This document shows, piece by piece, positions 12,339 to 25,008 of a DNA stretch of 64,000 bases. Within the stretch, counting starts at the first letter, position 1; each line of letters starts with the position of its first letter. The notes below the pieces were generated by a model that worked only from the letters and a program-made list of their open reading frames with translations, made no database searches and was not told the origin of the DNA. Position numbers and translations under genes: made by a program. Source of the stretch: Bryopsis sp. KO-2023 (Eukaryota; Chlorophyta; Ulvophyceae; Bryopsidales; Bryopsidaceae); assembly GCA_030272585.1 (NCBI GenBank), contig BSYQ01000010.1, positions 1,736,001 to 1,800,000 of the forward strand. The letters are read 5' to 3'.

Positions 12339-12717
12339 GATGTTTCAAAAGCAACGATATAAAAAGCCCCAGAGAAGCGAAGATCTAACTCTCTATGTGC
12401 TGCGTTTGAAATTCGATTGGAGCTCGCACCCGAAAAAGAAACGTGTCGGTTGTGCAATGGGAATGTGCAGGTCCGCTTGTGTTAAATATCGTAGAGTGGG
12501 GAAAAACAACGAAGGTCGCATCACTGGATAACGTAACGCTCAAAGATTTGGCTTCCCGCGAGGTTCCCCCCCGGTCCACAATCGCTCGATCGCAGATATA
12601 TTTTCACTTTCGCGGCCCGCTGCGAAAGTGGCGACACCAGATATAGAAAAGATCAGAAATCGAACGGTGGCGGTTGGGAAAAAAAAAAAAGAGGATTTTT
12701 ACTCGTTATATATCAAA
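12339..12717. promoter_or_regulatory. Divergent promoter region between glutaredoxin and exportin
   Basis: Only 379 bp separate the two start codons, so both promoters must lie here or overlap. The central part (about 12400-12620) is GC-balanced and contains CG-rich palindromic patches such as cgatcgcag and tcgcggcccgctgcga. No canonical TATA box is obvious at a consistent distance from either gene. Confidence 0.45.
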
Positions 12718-15700
12718 ATGGAGGGAAGTCAGCAGGATGTGGTTGGGGTGGTGATGCGGGCGCTGTCAGTTTTGGGCAGCCCAACCACTAGCCAAGGAGA
12801 CAAACTGAGTGCAAACGAGATTTTATCAAAGGTGATCAGGAAAAAGCAAGAAGTTGACTGAGTGGGGCAGACGGGGAGAAACCACTGCTAACCATTTCCA
12901 CTCTTCTCCTTAATGTGCTTTTTCTTTTCTTTTTTCTTCTTTTTTTTTGGGGGGGGGTCCAGATATTCTTTTGTCATGGCCATTTTACGATGCAGCATCA
13001 TTTTTTTTTGTGTTTTTTCTTTGGGGGGGGAAGCAGTTTTCACAGCTATCAGTTTTCTGCTGGTATTGTGTTGTTGTTGTTGTTTTTCTGTTTGCAAACT
13101 CCAATTTGGATACCTAAATGGCTTCTTTTTTTTTCAAATTTGAAAGAAATTTATTTGTCACACAATCCAAAGATTCTATTTTTAGTCATTCTAATGTTCA
13201 ATCGAACAAAGAACGAATGGAATTGAGTGGCATTTCTAATGCAGGTGAAAGCCAGCGATGTAAACACTGTGCTGGGAATAGCGATCGGATTGATAGAACG
13301 GGAGTCGGCGGCCGAGAATTTGATTTTTGCTTATCATTTGTTGAGCGAAGTCACCCAGCAAAAATGGCACGAATGCTCAGCAAGCCAACAAGAGGGTCTA
13401 GCCACTTTTGCCAGCTCCATGCTGAAGAAAGGTAATAACAGTGCATCGTAATTAAATTTTAAAAATTTAAATATAAAAATAGATTTGGCAAAATTTTGCC
13501 ATTGATGTGATTCATGGTGTGTTTTTTTTCAAGTCGCTTCCTTTTTTTGAGTTGTTTTTTTTTTTTTGGTTTATGTGGATTTCACTTTTTGAGAGAATGT
13601 CTGCAGCAGATCTATTCTTTTTGAGATTGATTGAACTTGATTTTTCTGTTATTACTCGAACATTATCTATAACTCCGGATTTAATTTGGTCTAGTGGTGG
13701 TTTAGAGGAATTACAAAAAATTCCTGGTCTCGCACATAATCGAATAAAAAGAAATACAGAGAAATATGGTATAAAGGAACTTTTTTGACTGTCCAATTGT
13801 ATTTTGAAACAATTTTTGAAAAGAAGAGGGCATTCGATTCTTTTTAAATGTAGGAATCCGGCGATGCTGTGGGCACCAGCGTTTGTAAATTGAAAAAAAC
13901 TGTTCATTACTGAGCAGTGTACAAGCAGGATGTCAGACCAAACAAAAAGAAATACATGCAAGTGCGTCTGTTGTAGGGGACCCGAGCAATATAGCGGTTC
14001 AAAAAGCGTTGGCTCATTTTTCGGCAGTGGTGCTTTCTCGCCAGAAGGAGGATTTGCTCAGCACCAGTTGGGAGCATGTTTTGAAATTTGGGGAAATGGA
14101 GCAGAATCAGGTCAGCACTTCATGCATGTCATCTGATCCATCATTTTATTCCTCCGTTTATGGTCGATTTTCTCTGTCAAGCACCATGGTGTGGGGGGTA
14201 TGCTTCCCAATGTCTTACAAGATGGAATCGTTATTTTTGCCAAAGCACTTGTTTTTTATACCTTTTTTCCCTTTTTTTTCCCTTTTTTAAACCTTTTGTT
14301 GTACGCTCAAAGTGAGGTTTGTATTGCTGCTGGAGTGAGAAGGAAGGTATTCAAAGACTGACTCGGTTATTATTTTCTGTGCATCGATCGCAGCGGAGCC
14401 TGGTTTGTCAAATGGCTCAGTTTTTGTGTGAAGAGGGGTCGAGTTCTGCTAACAGAACCGGTGAGGCGTTCACTTGAATACCCTATGTCTGTCTCTTGTT
14501 CACAGTAATAATTCCCTCCCCCTTGTCAAAAGAATTATCAAAGGTAGAAACTACGTATTTCTCACCTAACCTGAGTTTTATTTCATTTTCCTGCCCCCTA
14601 TATATAATCATCATTTCCTTCATTCTCAACGGATTCAAGAATTTTTCAACTTCTGGTCTACCTTTTATCTCTTTTTCTTTTTTTTTTTCGGGATTAGAGT
14701 GAAATATGACGGATGTATTGAATGAAACACTGTGTTTTTTCTTTGTTTAATTTTAATTTTATTTTTTTTTTGGGGGGGGTCTGTTTTAGCGCAGGAGAGA
14801 CATGCACTGCTGTCTGCCTTGACCAAACTGGCCGTCCCAACGTTCCAGTTTCTCACACAGGTAAGAAGCAGCGCCAGGGTTCAATGCTTGGAATTTGAAT
14901 TGATGATAAAATGACTGAGGGAGGTTTGTTCCATATTTATTTATTTTACTTTTTTTTGAACCCTGGTCATTTTTTCCCCCACGTTATTTGCATTCAAGCA
15001 GGGGCAGAATGTTTCTCGAATTAACAAAGGCCTGAATTTCAGACCATCGCCATGGCTGGTGATACCACGGTTCGATTCCTGGCGAAACTCCTTTTTTTTT
15101 TCTTCTTGGGTGGGGGTCAGTCATGCAAGGCGGTGGTAAAATCTTTTTTTTTTTTTTTCTGGATGGCAGGTGGCAGAACTACACTATGGCTTTTGCATGC
15201 AAGAAACCGACCTCAATGTTCAAGAAGGCCATGCGAAAGTCGTGCAAGCATCTCTAGCTGCGATGGAGGTGACTAACCCCCCCCCACACACCTGTCAACA
15301 CACACACAAGATTATATTTTTATTATATTTTTCTTCTCTTTGGTGTTTTTTTTTTTTTTTAATTACTATTTGAATGCAAACACTATGTCTACATCATCAT
15401 CCTCATGAATTGTGAAATTTTCACATACGTTTTTGTAGCGGGGCAAAAAAAAGTAAAAAAGAACTCAGCAAAAAAGGATTGCTGTTTGATTGCCTCCACC
15501 ACTTGAGAGGATCAATCAAATCGAAAGGTTTAATTTGTCAAAATGAAGAAACCAATTTTGTCAGTATGTTCAAAATTGTTTCGAAGTACATTCTTGTATT
15601 GCGATAGTGTGGGGTGGTGGCCTCCGCTCCTCTTGTCAGTGGGTTTGGCGATGAATGATTTTGGTGGGCTTTATTTATTTATTTATTTTTATTTTTTCGT

Positions 15701-18700
15701 TCATTCCAGACTTGGTGCGAATTGGTGCCGTTGAGAAGAGTGGGCGAGGGGCAGGTTCTGAGGGCTTGTCAGGCATTACTGACTGTGAATCCATTCGAAG
15801 CTGCAGTTTTAGGGGTCTTGGAAAAGGTAAACCTTTTTCCCCAGCCAATCAAAAACAACAAATGTGAAAACAGAGTTGCGTTTTTTGGGGGGGGGGGTTC
15901 GAAATCCAAAATAAGGAGTTTCATCCATCTATATATGGGCTTCGAATGGTGTTGTGTAGATCGTCTGTCGGAAAGACGTAAACGAATCCGATGTTCCGGT
16001 GGGGGTGGATGCGGGGGTGCTGGTCATGGGGCATCTGAGGAAATACCACGATCTGCATCGTCAAAATGCACTGGATTTCGAGGATGGCGAGCACTTCGAA
16101 AAAGCATTCAAGACTGCCACGGTGTTTTGTGCGTTTGCGGAGTCGTTTTACCAGTTTTTGGGGAAGGGCGTGGGTCGACCCGAGCCTCGAGATGTTGTGA
16201 TTGAGGTAATTGAGTTCATTGGTTTCGATCGGATGATGGGTGGGCACCACAAACTGTAGCTCTGATGTGATGCATTGCAATTCGAAAGTGAAATATGTGT
16301 TGATGATGTGGAGCGGGGTAGATGCATGCATGCATTTGATGATGTACATGCATGCTTGCATCCATTTGATGATGTACATACATCCTTGCATGCATTTGAT
16401 GATGTGCATGAGGGTAGATGCACATGCTTGCATTCATTTGCTGATGTGCATTTGCTGATGTTGATGAAGGGCAGGTGCTCAAACTTTTCGACTTCCGGTC
16501 CATCGAAATCAACGTGACGCCTTTAGCTTTCTGGAAACGATTTCTGAGCATCAAAGGTGAATCTTGGAGGGGCTTTTCCGCAGGAATGATGACCAGTACA
16601 CATTGGATGATGCCCATAGCCAAGGTAAACCTCGATCATACAGCGATCCATGCCATCGTACCATAATTTGGAAAGATCACGGGCAACGTGGGGCTTTGCC
16701 CCTCTCCCCTCCCAGAAACAGAATAACAATGAGTAAATAAATCATTAATGAACGATTAGCACTGAATCTTTTTTTCTTCTGAATGTAACAGAATTTGGGG
16801 GTGTGCCTGTTCCGATTGAAAGACCACCTTCGATCAGTCGAAGAGGATGATGTCGTTTTGCACTTAAACGACTCTCTGAAAGAATTTAGGGGTCGACATT
16901 CCCAGGTGAGTTCATTCTCCTTCCCTCCTTTTCTATTCCTTCCCTGATTTTTTTCCTTTCCTCCTTTTGTTTCCCTTTCCTCTTTTTTTGGCCTTGTTCA
17001 GTGAAATCACATTTTGCTCCTTCTGATACCCCGACGCTTTAGTAAGCCACCCTGATTGTCATGGATGGAAATGTTTTTTCTCAATTCACATTTTGTTAAT
17101 TTGTTTTGTCCCTGGAAAAGGGGGCTAGTGAAACACTATACATCCTCTCCCCCCCCCCAAAGAAAAAAGAAAAAAAAAAAAGGTCAAAAGTTGCACAGCT
17201 CATTACTATGTCTTTTATCCCTAAAAAAAAAATGCTTTTCATTTTCATTTTTTCATTGCATAATGTCATGACATGTATAATAAGAAAAATTAACACAATA
17301 TATATATATATATATATAGATATTTTACGTATGCAACAAACCAAAAAATAATAATAAAAAAAATACTCTTTCTTTTATTTTTTTATTAATTTTTCTTATT
17401 TTTTTATTAATTTTTCTTATTTTTGTACTTTTTTTATGCAGATTGTCTCTGCTTGCCTGGCAACATACACGCTGCTCTTCCCAAAAATTGTAATTGAATA
17501 TGTGGGGTCACTTCTGAGGGAAGCTGTGGAAATCTGCAACCATCCAGGAGCGGACGAAGCCGCAAGGGTGGCCAAAATGAGGGCATTAGCCTGCACAATT
17601 ACACCAGGTCAGTCAAAATTTACCCTGCAGATGGTAAACCCCCCCCCCCCCCCCCCCCATCTCGAAATCTTTGAATAGCCATTTATCTATTTTGAAAAAA
17701 AATAATAAAATAATAAAAGAGTATTTTTTTTATTATGCAACGAACCAAAAAATAATAATAATAAAAATACTCTTTTTTTGGGGGGGGGGGGGGGGGGGAA
17801 GGTCAGGCAGATCTTACATTTTAGAATGAAGGGTGTTTTTTTTTCAACGTCTTTATGTCTGTTTCTTTTTCTTTTGTTTTTTCTAACCTGTTGCTTTTGC
17901 AACACCTGATTCAGATATGCAAACTCGATTAAATGACTCTGGGTTTTGACTCGATTTTGGTTTTGGTGGCTCCCAAAAAAAAATAAAAAAAAATAAAAAT
18001 CAGTGACTCTTGGAGAGGTGGCGAACATGGAGGTCATTCCTCGAATGATGGCCGAAGTCCTGGAAGGAATCGTAAAGATCTCTGTGAAGGAGCAGATCAA
18101 CTTAGGATATTGGGTATGTTTTCCATTTCTGTTTTCCCTGCATATGAATTCCCGAACACCAACTGCAAGAATCATCGACCAACTCACACTGTTTTGTTGT
18201 TTTTTTTTAATTCCCATTCCCCAAAGCACAACATCTTATCGATACCTTTTTGTGGTGTTTTTTTTGTCCCCTTTTTTCTTTTCTTTTTAGTTAGGCCACG
18301 CCGTCCGATCTTGCTCGAAAGTGGTAAGGATGACAGAAGCTTCTTGTGGAGTGATTTTGCCTTTGATTTTGGACATCCTTTTCGGGCTGCCCATGCCGAC
18401 GGTGGGCCTAGGGCCCAGATTGGACAACGCCCGTTCAGGGGCCCTGTTCGACGCCAGGTGTTGGCTCAGCGGGGCCATCAGGCAGTTGGTGGAAAATTCC
18501 CCAGCATCAGTGAGGCCGCACTATGCTGGATTCAAAGAGAAAATCGGACAAGGAAATGCTGCGCAGAGGGTGACGATTCTGGAGGTCACCGTTTTCAGAG
18601 AAGGTGTGCTTTTTCAGAAAAAAAAAATGAACTACGGAAATTGAAAAAATAAAATAAAAATGGGTAGCAGAGACATGAATTGTTGGCAAAAAAAGGAGCA

Positions 18701-21700
18701 ATGGGTGTGGAAATTCGATACCGACCAAGTTTGGGTTTACATAATTTTCTGTTGAACTATATATACATAATTTTCTGTTGAACTATATATACATAATTTT
18801 GTGTTGAATTATAAATGAAAAATTTTCTGTGGAATTGTATCTGTGAAATCTGTGGAATCAATCTATGGAATTTTTCTCTTTTTTTTTTTGGAAAGAAAAA
18901 AAAATTGCACTTGTATGCTGAACAATGGAAGCCACATGAAGGCTGATCGAGTCAAAAATTTACAGAGCCCACAAAACGAAGTGGCATCGTTCGTCAGTTT
19001 ATTTCAATCTTTTTTTTTTTTTCCCCTTTGAACCCCCTTTCACAGTGTTCATTCTTTCTTCCTACTCGGCTCCGCCAGCTCTGCAAAAAGAGGTTTTGGA
19101 TTGGGCATTCGGTCCGGTGTATGCCAGTTGGTCTCAAAAACCTTGGATTCGAGGGGATGCAAAATCCCCACAAAATCTGACCAGCTTTTTGCAATACTAC
19201 TTGCCGGTCGAGGGCAGACATCCGAACGGAGAGGTTGCGGTGGGGGGCTGTCAGAATCGATGGGATCTCTTTCATGAACTACTGCTCCTGTCGAAGGTAA
19301 TCCATGTGTTAAATTTTTATTGGTACATATATATTTCTACATATTTCTACATTTATATATATATATATATTTTAACTTTGCTCTAGGGGGGGAGGGGGTA
19401 CATTGGTTTTGAAAGACAGGGTCGGAACAGGGAAAAAAACAGCATTTGTCAAAAACGCATGCCAAAAAGAAAATCTTAGGGGCTACTTCTTGGGTTAGAA
19501 GCTGAAAATGGTTGAATGTGAACAGAATAGGGGAAATGTTAGTTGCAGTCATGAAGATTAAGGTTTTTTTTTGTAAGGTTTTGAAAGTGAGTATGAGCAA
19601 TCGAGTTTTTGGTCTACAGGTCTACTCCAGACATCCACGCTCTGTGTGGCGTGATCGCAAGAAGCCCCCTCCCACCAACTCGATCGACCCCTTACTGGAA
19701 CTGGTTGCTGTAGTGGGAAATATCCTCAGGTATGGTACCTTCAAAAGCACAACTACAAGATTCAGAACTTGCCAAATGTCGCTGATCAAGAACAACTCAA
19801 GTTTTGTACAAATTAAGTTGCTCCCTCTCTCCCCCCCCCCCCCCCTGCTATAAATTCCCTTCCCTCCAAAATCTCTTCATGTATTTGCATGGCAGTGTCC
19901 TTTTTTTGTTGGATTTTTTGTTGGAATGAATTAAATCGATGCTGGAAGCCTCATACAGCTGGTCCACATGAGAGGGTGCCTTCTCTTTTACCTCACATCA
20001 GTGCTCAGGACTAGCCATTTTGATAAAATCTGTACAAAATCTTTGTCCGTTTCAAAATTTTCCTTCGTTTTTTGGGTGGGGAGGGCAGGTTTGTTCAGGA
20101 GATATTTGATCCTAAAAATAGAGGCCTGCTTGGATACCTGGAGCCGATTTTGCAGCTCAGCAAAGAGGAGATGGAAGCTTTGAGCGGAATGAATAAACTG
20201 TCCAGGCAAAAAGACGATGACGATGAGAGCAGCAGAGTTGGAGGTTGGTGCCTGTTTTTTTTATTTTGGCATGTGGGTTTTTTTCGATATTTAACGTATC
20301 CGTGGTCAATTTCCTGTGTGCGTTGAGACGCACAGATTAAATTTTATTTCGAATTTTATGTTGCATGATTTTTTTTGATGTTTTCTTTAAATGGTCAATT
20401 TATTATTATTTAACAGTATTTTTTTTCGTTGCGTTTATTTTACTTTATTTTGTTTTGCCCCCCCCCTTTAATTTATTTCATTTTTTATTTTATTTCCTTT
20501 TAATTTTTATTTTTTTTGGCTAATTTCATACTGACTTTGGTTTTTTTTGTGGTTCTGTATTCGGAATGTTATAGCTCCAAATTTGGGATCCAGCCGAAAA
20601 TGGCTGACATGCATTTTCGATCGTAGCACTCGGATTTTGATGATGGTGGGAAAATCGTGCCCCGTTTTCTGGGTGCATGATGGATTATGTCAGCTCCTCC
20701 CACCATTGGTCTCCGAATCCGTCGCCATTTTGGACATGAGATTCAGACGGCTGCTGCTTCATCAGGTTCGGACCAAAAAAACAGGAACCCCCCCCCCCCA
20801 AAAAAAAAGTGCCACAAAGTCCTGCTGATTTTATTTTCAGCATTTTTATTATTATTATTATTATTATTTCAAATCTGTAATTATGCATCAGTCATATTTG
20901 ATTTTTTTCTGTCAAGCACCCCTCACACCAACTGCATCTTGCCAATTCTTCAATTCTATATGTTAAAAGATATATCCGTTATGGCATTATGAGCTCGCAC
21001 AAAGAAGCCTGACCACCATCCATTGCTGGTCTAGAATATTAACATTACATTTTTTTCTTATTTCTTATTATATTAATATTACTCCTCTCAATATCAACAT
21101 TCTCGTTTTATTTGGTGTGTGCCATTAAAAAATAAAACTAAACCAAAAACAGGTGGTGATTCCATGGATGGCGACTTGCCCTCGATGGAGACGGAAAGTT
21201 TGGATTTTCCCCATGTTGATGTCCACGCTGCCCAGCTTGAGACAATCGCTGATGCAAGAATGGGCTAATGCTTCCTCCAAGGATTCTCAACACCAAGGCC
21301 AAAGAACAGAATTCGAAGAGGCAAGAAACCACAATTAAATTTAAAAAAAATACACAACATTTTTTCCTTTCAGAATCACGTGTTCCAGTCAGGTCGAAAG
21401 CCGGAAAACAAAAAAATGGAAAAAAGAAAAGAAAAAAATATAAAAAAATAGTATTTTTGGTTGGAAATGAATAAATGGATCGTATGAATGCGGTGTCAAT
21501 TTTGAACCCCCTTGAAGTTTCTGCCGTCCATTAAGAATGTGTTTTCTTCCTTTCAGATCGTGTTTGATGGGCTGCTGAGGGAGGAAACCGTCGACGTAGC
21601 AAATTTGTATTGCCAGATGTCGGTTCAGCAGGGGGAAGAGGGGAATGAGAAAACGGCGACTTCCGTTTTCGAGGGACTCATCTCATGGAACCCCTCAAGC

Positions 21701-23170
21701 TGCGAAATCGTCTCGAAATTGTGCATCGATTTGCTGCAAGTGCCGGACAGTCGAGTCGTAAGCAAGATGATTCAATTTGCAAGGTAAGGAGGGATAGCCC
21801 TTGTCAGCAGTTTTTTTGTTTTTGTTTTTGTTTTTAATTTTTTGCCTCTTATGGTGGTTAGGACTTTGAATTGGTGGACAATGTTCTTGGGTTTTTGATT
21901 TTTTTTTTAGTAATTGACAAGCACTGTGCGTTTTTGCTGTATTATTTTTCAGATAATTGTGAGTTTTTCTTGACTTGATGTTGAGGTGCTTTATGTTTTT
22001 GTTTATGTCTTTTTTGTTTATTTATTTATACTTTTATTTTTTACTTTTGGTTTTATTTCATTTTAAAAATTTAATTAATTAATTCTATTTTTTTTTTGGG
22101 GGGGGGGACTGCTATTTTCAGGTTGTACATATCGATTTCCGAATCCTCGAAAGACATGCAAAATGTGGTGGTGGGAGAAATGTTGCATTCGCTGTTGAAG
22201 CTCCTCTTTGATGGAAACATGGAAACCCAGGCCATGCTCATTTTAGCAGGGATTGCAGAGATCCTGATCAGGTGGGTGTTCATTTCATTTGAAAAAGCAA
22301 ATCTTTGCTGTTGCGACAATGTTCGGTGCTGGGGTCTAAATATGGACCAGGATTTAATGAAACGACCAAAAAAAAAAGAACATATGGTGTCCATTACAGT
22401 TTTGTTCAGTCAAGTTTTTTCAAATCCTTTTGGAAAGCAAAAAATTTCTGGATAGGATGTGGTGTGCGCTCGTTAGGATGGAACATTGCGAAAGCTCTAT
22501 GTCTGATTCTCATCAATTGTTAGGCCATCCTATTGAGAATCCGTTGTTTTTCTTTCACTGCTCCTTAGGCACGAGTCAAACACCACAGTCCATCAGTGTC
22601 TTCTCAAATTGCCTGGTTTCAGCAATAAGGTGAGGCCAACACCCCCTACGCATGCATGAGTTCAATTTGTAATGTTTTTTCTTTGGGAAATTACCAGTTT
22701 TAGGGGGTTGAGTTCCAACGACTCCTTTTCCCCCCCCAGACATGACTCCAACTCCATGAGGGGGTTTTTTCTCTACTTTTTTTCTTTTTTATTAAACCCT
22801 CACCAAGAAAGACAGACCATTTTTCAATATTTTATTTTTAAATTCAAAAGAACGAGGCCGAGTGCAACCCCTCCTGTCTCCACAGCGTACGACTTTTCTG
22901 AAAATACGATACAGAAAAATGCATCGAAATCTGAGCACGAGAGAAAATTGAATGCATGGAATAACGCTTTTTACACAGATGCTGCGCAAGTTGCAAAGCA
23001 CCCTTCCGACCAAGTCGGAAAAGAAACAGAAGGATTTCTTGGCACAGATATTGTCCTCAGCTTGTGGATCTCAGCTGCTAGCCTTGACCCCAAAAGAGAA
23101 TGTCAAAAAAGTGACAGGGGTTGCCGAGCCCCGCCCCAGACCCAAACCAGCCCCTTCGTTTTTTGATTGA
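12718..23170 (+). CDS. Exportin-5/HASTY-like nuclear export receptor (karyopherin-beta), 1130 aa
   Basis: Twenty-two exons join with consistent phase: 12718-12831, 13245-13431, 13977-14110, 14394-14460, 14790-14860, 15170-15268, 15710-15826, 15960-16205, 16475-16624, 16792-16905, 17442-17607, 18004-18113, 18291-18603, 19046-19296, 19620-19729, 20089-20243, 20575-20765, 21153-21320, 21557-21783, 22122-22271, 22569-22629 and 22979-23170. The protein is helical-repeat-like throughout and near the usual exportin-5 length (about 1200). Matches to the family pattern include [17 protein letters not shown] (N-terminal HEAT repeats), [31 protein letters not shown] with [23 protein letters not shown], and a basic C-terminal [16 protein letters not shown]. 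Exportin-5 carries pre-miRNA, tRNA and other structured RNA out of the nucleus with RanGTP. One intron (21321-21556) must use a GC donor. The last exon was duplicated at 36224-36415. Transportin-3-type receptors are the main alternative. Confidence 0.85.
12941..12957 (+). repeat. Composite T-run/G-run tract (exportin intron 1)
   Basis: Eight T are followed directly by nine G, in an intron. It is one of a recurrent class of TnGn tracts described in the findings. Confidence 0.9.
14762..14779 (+). repeat. Composite T-run/G-run tract next to a 3' splice site
   Basis: Ten T then eight G, ending ten bases before the acceptor AG at 14788-14789 (exon 5 begins at 14790). Confidence 0.9.
16318..16462 (+). 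repeat. Intronic minisatellite, about 30-bp units
   Basis: Imperfect units built around atttgatgatgt and tgcatgcatg recur four to five times between exons 8 and 9 of the exportin gene. The later units decay to ttgctgatgt. Confidence 0.8.
22088..22107 (+). repeat. Composite T-run/G-run tract next to a 3' splice site
   Basis: Ten T then ten G, fourteen bases before the exon that begins at 22122. Confidence 0.9.
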
Positions 23171-23725
23171 GCATCGTTTTTGATAAGGTTTGGCTGGACA
23201 AAGTGGGGAAATCGAAAAAAAAAAAAAAGCAAGCAATGGTGTGCGCGTAGAAATTAGGGTTTCAAGGTTATGAGTGGGATACATATAGGTAGAGTGAGCA
23301 TATATATATATACATTTAAATATATATAAAAAGGATGGTGGATATGGGAAAAGGCAGCGAGGAGCAGTGTTTTTTGTTTTCTTTTGAGCAGTGTTATGGG
23401 GAGGTTTCCTTGTGAAGTATAAATGGATATAAGAATGTACGAAAACGTTACGTTGCTGTGAAATGTGTTGAAACCTCAACAGTCACTGACATATTTTCGG
23501 ATTGAGTGAGCAACCTTGACAGGATCCTCTTTTGGGTGGCCAACTTTTTGGTTTTGGGGTTTTCTCAGTCACATCATCTTTCAGACTGCACATAGGAATC
23601 GGCCCACTATTGGAGAAACAAATTCCAGGTTTTCCTGGGAGTGTTATCAAGCTGTTGGTAAAGAATCATTGGCCAGATGCAACAAAATAAACAAAAAGTC
23701 TTTCCTCCCGAATGCCCCACTTAAT
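22925..23725 (+). repeat. Segmental duplication, source copy (inverted partner at 35668-36480)
   Basis: This stretch spans the last exportin exon, its 3' flank and the start of the decayed secreted-protein copy. It reappears in reverse orientation at 35668-36480 with scattered substitutions and small indels. Diagnostic matches include aggatcctcttttgggtggc (23521-23540) and the run from the last exon through the flank at 23400-23480. Confidence 0.9.
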
Positions 23726-24330
23726 CAGATACCAGTTTACACTTTTGTCTCCACTAGCAATGGAAATAGTTTCAACAGGTTGGCCAAAAAAACTTTAAAT
23801 TTTCTTGCATCTCGACACATTTCAGGGAAGTTTGGAAACATATTCCAAGCTTTTTTGGAAAATATTCATCAGCAGAATGGACATCAAAAACAAATACATA
23901 CAAAAATGCAAGGGGGGCATCCCCACTCCCCCTGTCCAAAACCATGACCCAGACTAATGGTACCTTTTCTATTCGACAGCTGTCGAATAGTCAGTACTGC
24001 AGTACTGACCACTGACATGCTGGCATCTAGAATACATTGATTTCTTTTCGTTTTTTCTCAACCAAATCAGAAACACACAACAATACACACCTAGAAGCCC
24101 TGACCCGAAATAAAGGCATTTGCTTGCAGGAATAGAAGCAAAAACTAAGATTGAAAAGACGAAAGCCAAATCAGTTTCCCATCCATACCTCTCTCTGTCT
24201 GCAATGGGTTAAGGTCATATGGATGGCCTCCATTGTAGGAGCCCCCATATAGAAACAATGGCAAAGTAAAGCACCAAGTTTATCCGAATTGGCCGCCTCA
24301 CCAGAGGTGCCAGGTAGATCCATCCTCCGT
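23640..24330 (-). pseudogene. Decayed third copy of the eight-cysteine secreted-protein gene
   Basis: Read on the minus strand, 24330-23970 matches the end of exon 3, the last intron and the final exon of the intact gene at 38147-39434. Shared landmarks are cacctctggtgaggcggcca, ataaacttggtg, the cttttcaatc/cttttcaaac segment and a KCLDL-like end. 23640-23960 matches the 3' flank of both intact genes (acagggggagtgggg, tttttgtatgtat, tgtcgagatgcaag). The acceptor before the last exon is ctgcaag instead of ctgcagg, and the upstream exons are not recognisable, so it cannot encode the full protein. Confidence 0.75.
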
Positions 24331-25008
24331 CTTTCGACAAGAAAACGCGGGTTGCAGCCAGTTTTCAGATCAGAACAACATGTAATCGCCCCCAACTCTT
24401 AAAGGTCGAAGGTCGGCTAGCGGATTTCCCCGAGCCCCAGACGGCTGTCTTCTGTTGAATTCGAAAGGATGGGACGTCTTGAATCAAATCAGAAGTAAGT
24501 TGGGCTTGATGGATCTGATGGGGACATGACGTTCCCCACTGATGAAAGATAGGCACTCAGTCGCCAAACCAACGCAGCTCCAGTCGAGGCTGGCCGGCGA
24601 AGGTGTAGGAGAGAGAGAGAGAGAGGGATAGGCAGTTCAACTGTAGAGGTGAAGTGAAAGTGAGCGGGCAATAATGATGTAGCAGCAGAAAAATGCGTGG
24701 TCGTGCCGTTTTGTGTTTTTGACCTAAAGAAAAAAAAATGTGTCCATACGAAACTCGTGGATCGCACTCCGAGCGCTTTGCGAATTGGCCCAGGGATTGA
24801 ACATTGTTATTGTTGGTGATCAAGCATCTATTGGTTTGTTTTCACTTGGATGAATGCTCCCAGAACGCCTGTTTCGATTTCTTCCTTCAGATTTTTCTGA
24901 ATTGAATTTATGAAAGCAGCAAGTGTTGTGCAATAATTGGTGGTGTGACGGTTTTTTTGACCAATAGGGATAGGTTGCCCTTTTTGAAAAGATTTGGCCG
25001 AAAACAAA
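24331..25008. other. Promoter-side region of the CAP-domain gene
   Basis: Mixed-composition sequence. It contains a short GA microsatellite at about 24611-24626 and possible further remnants of the decayed gene at its left end. No supported gene is present. Confidence 0.45.

Noticed and set aside
15053..15110. Extra exportin exon and a tRNA-like T-arm (ggttcgattcc)
   Set aside because: Exons 5 and 6 join directly in phase, and no donor follows this frame. The T-arm stem pairs at only about three of five positions, and no acceptor stem is present.
22885..22945. Additional exportin exon after the acceptor at about 22884
   Set aside because: No usable donor follows before an in-frame stop, while exon 21 joins exon 22 directly in phase.
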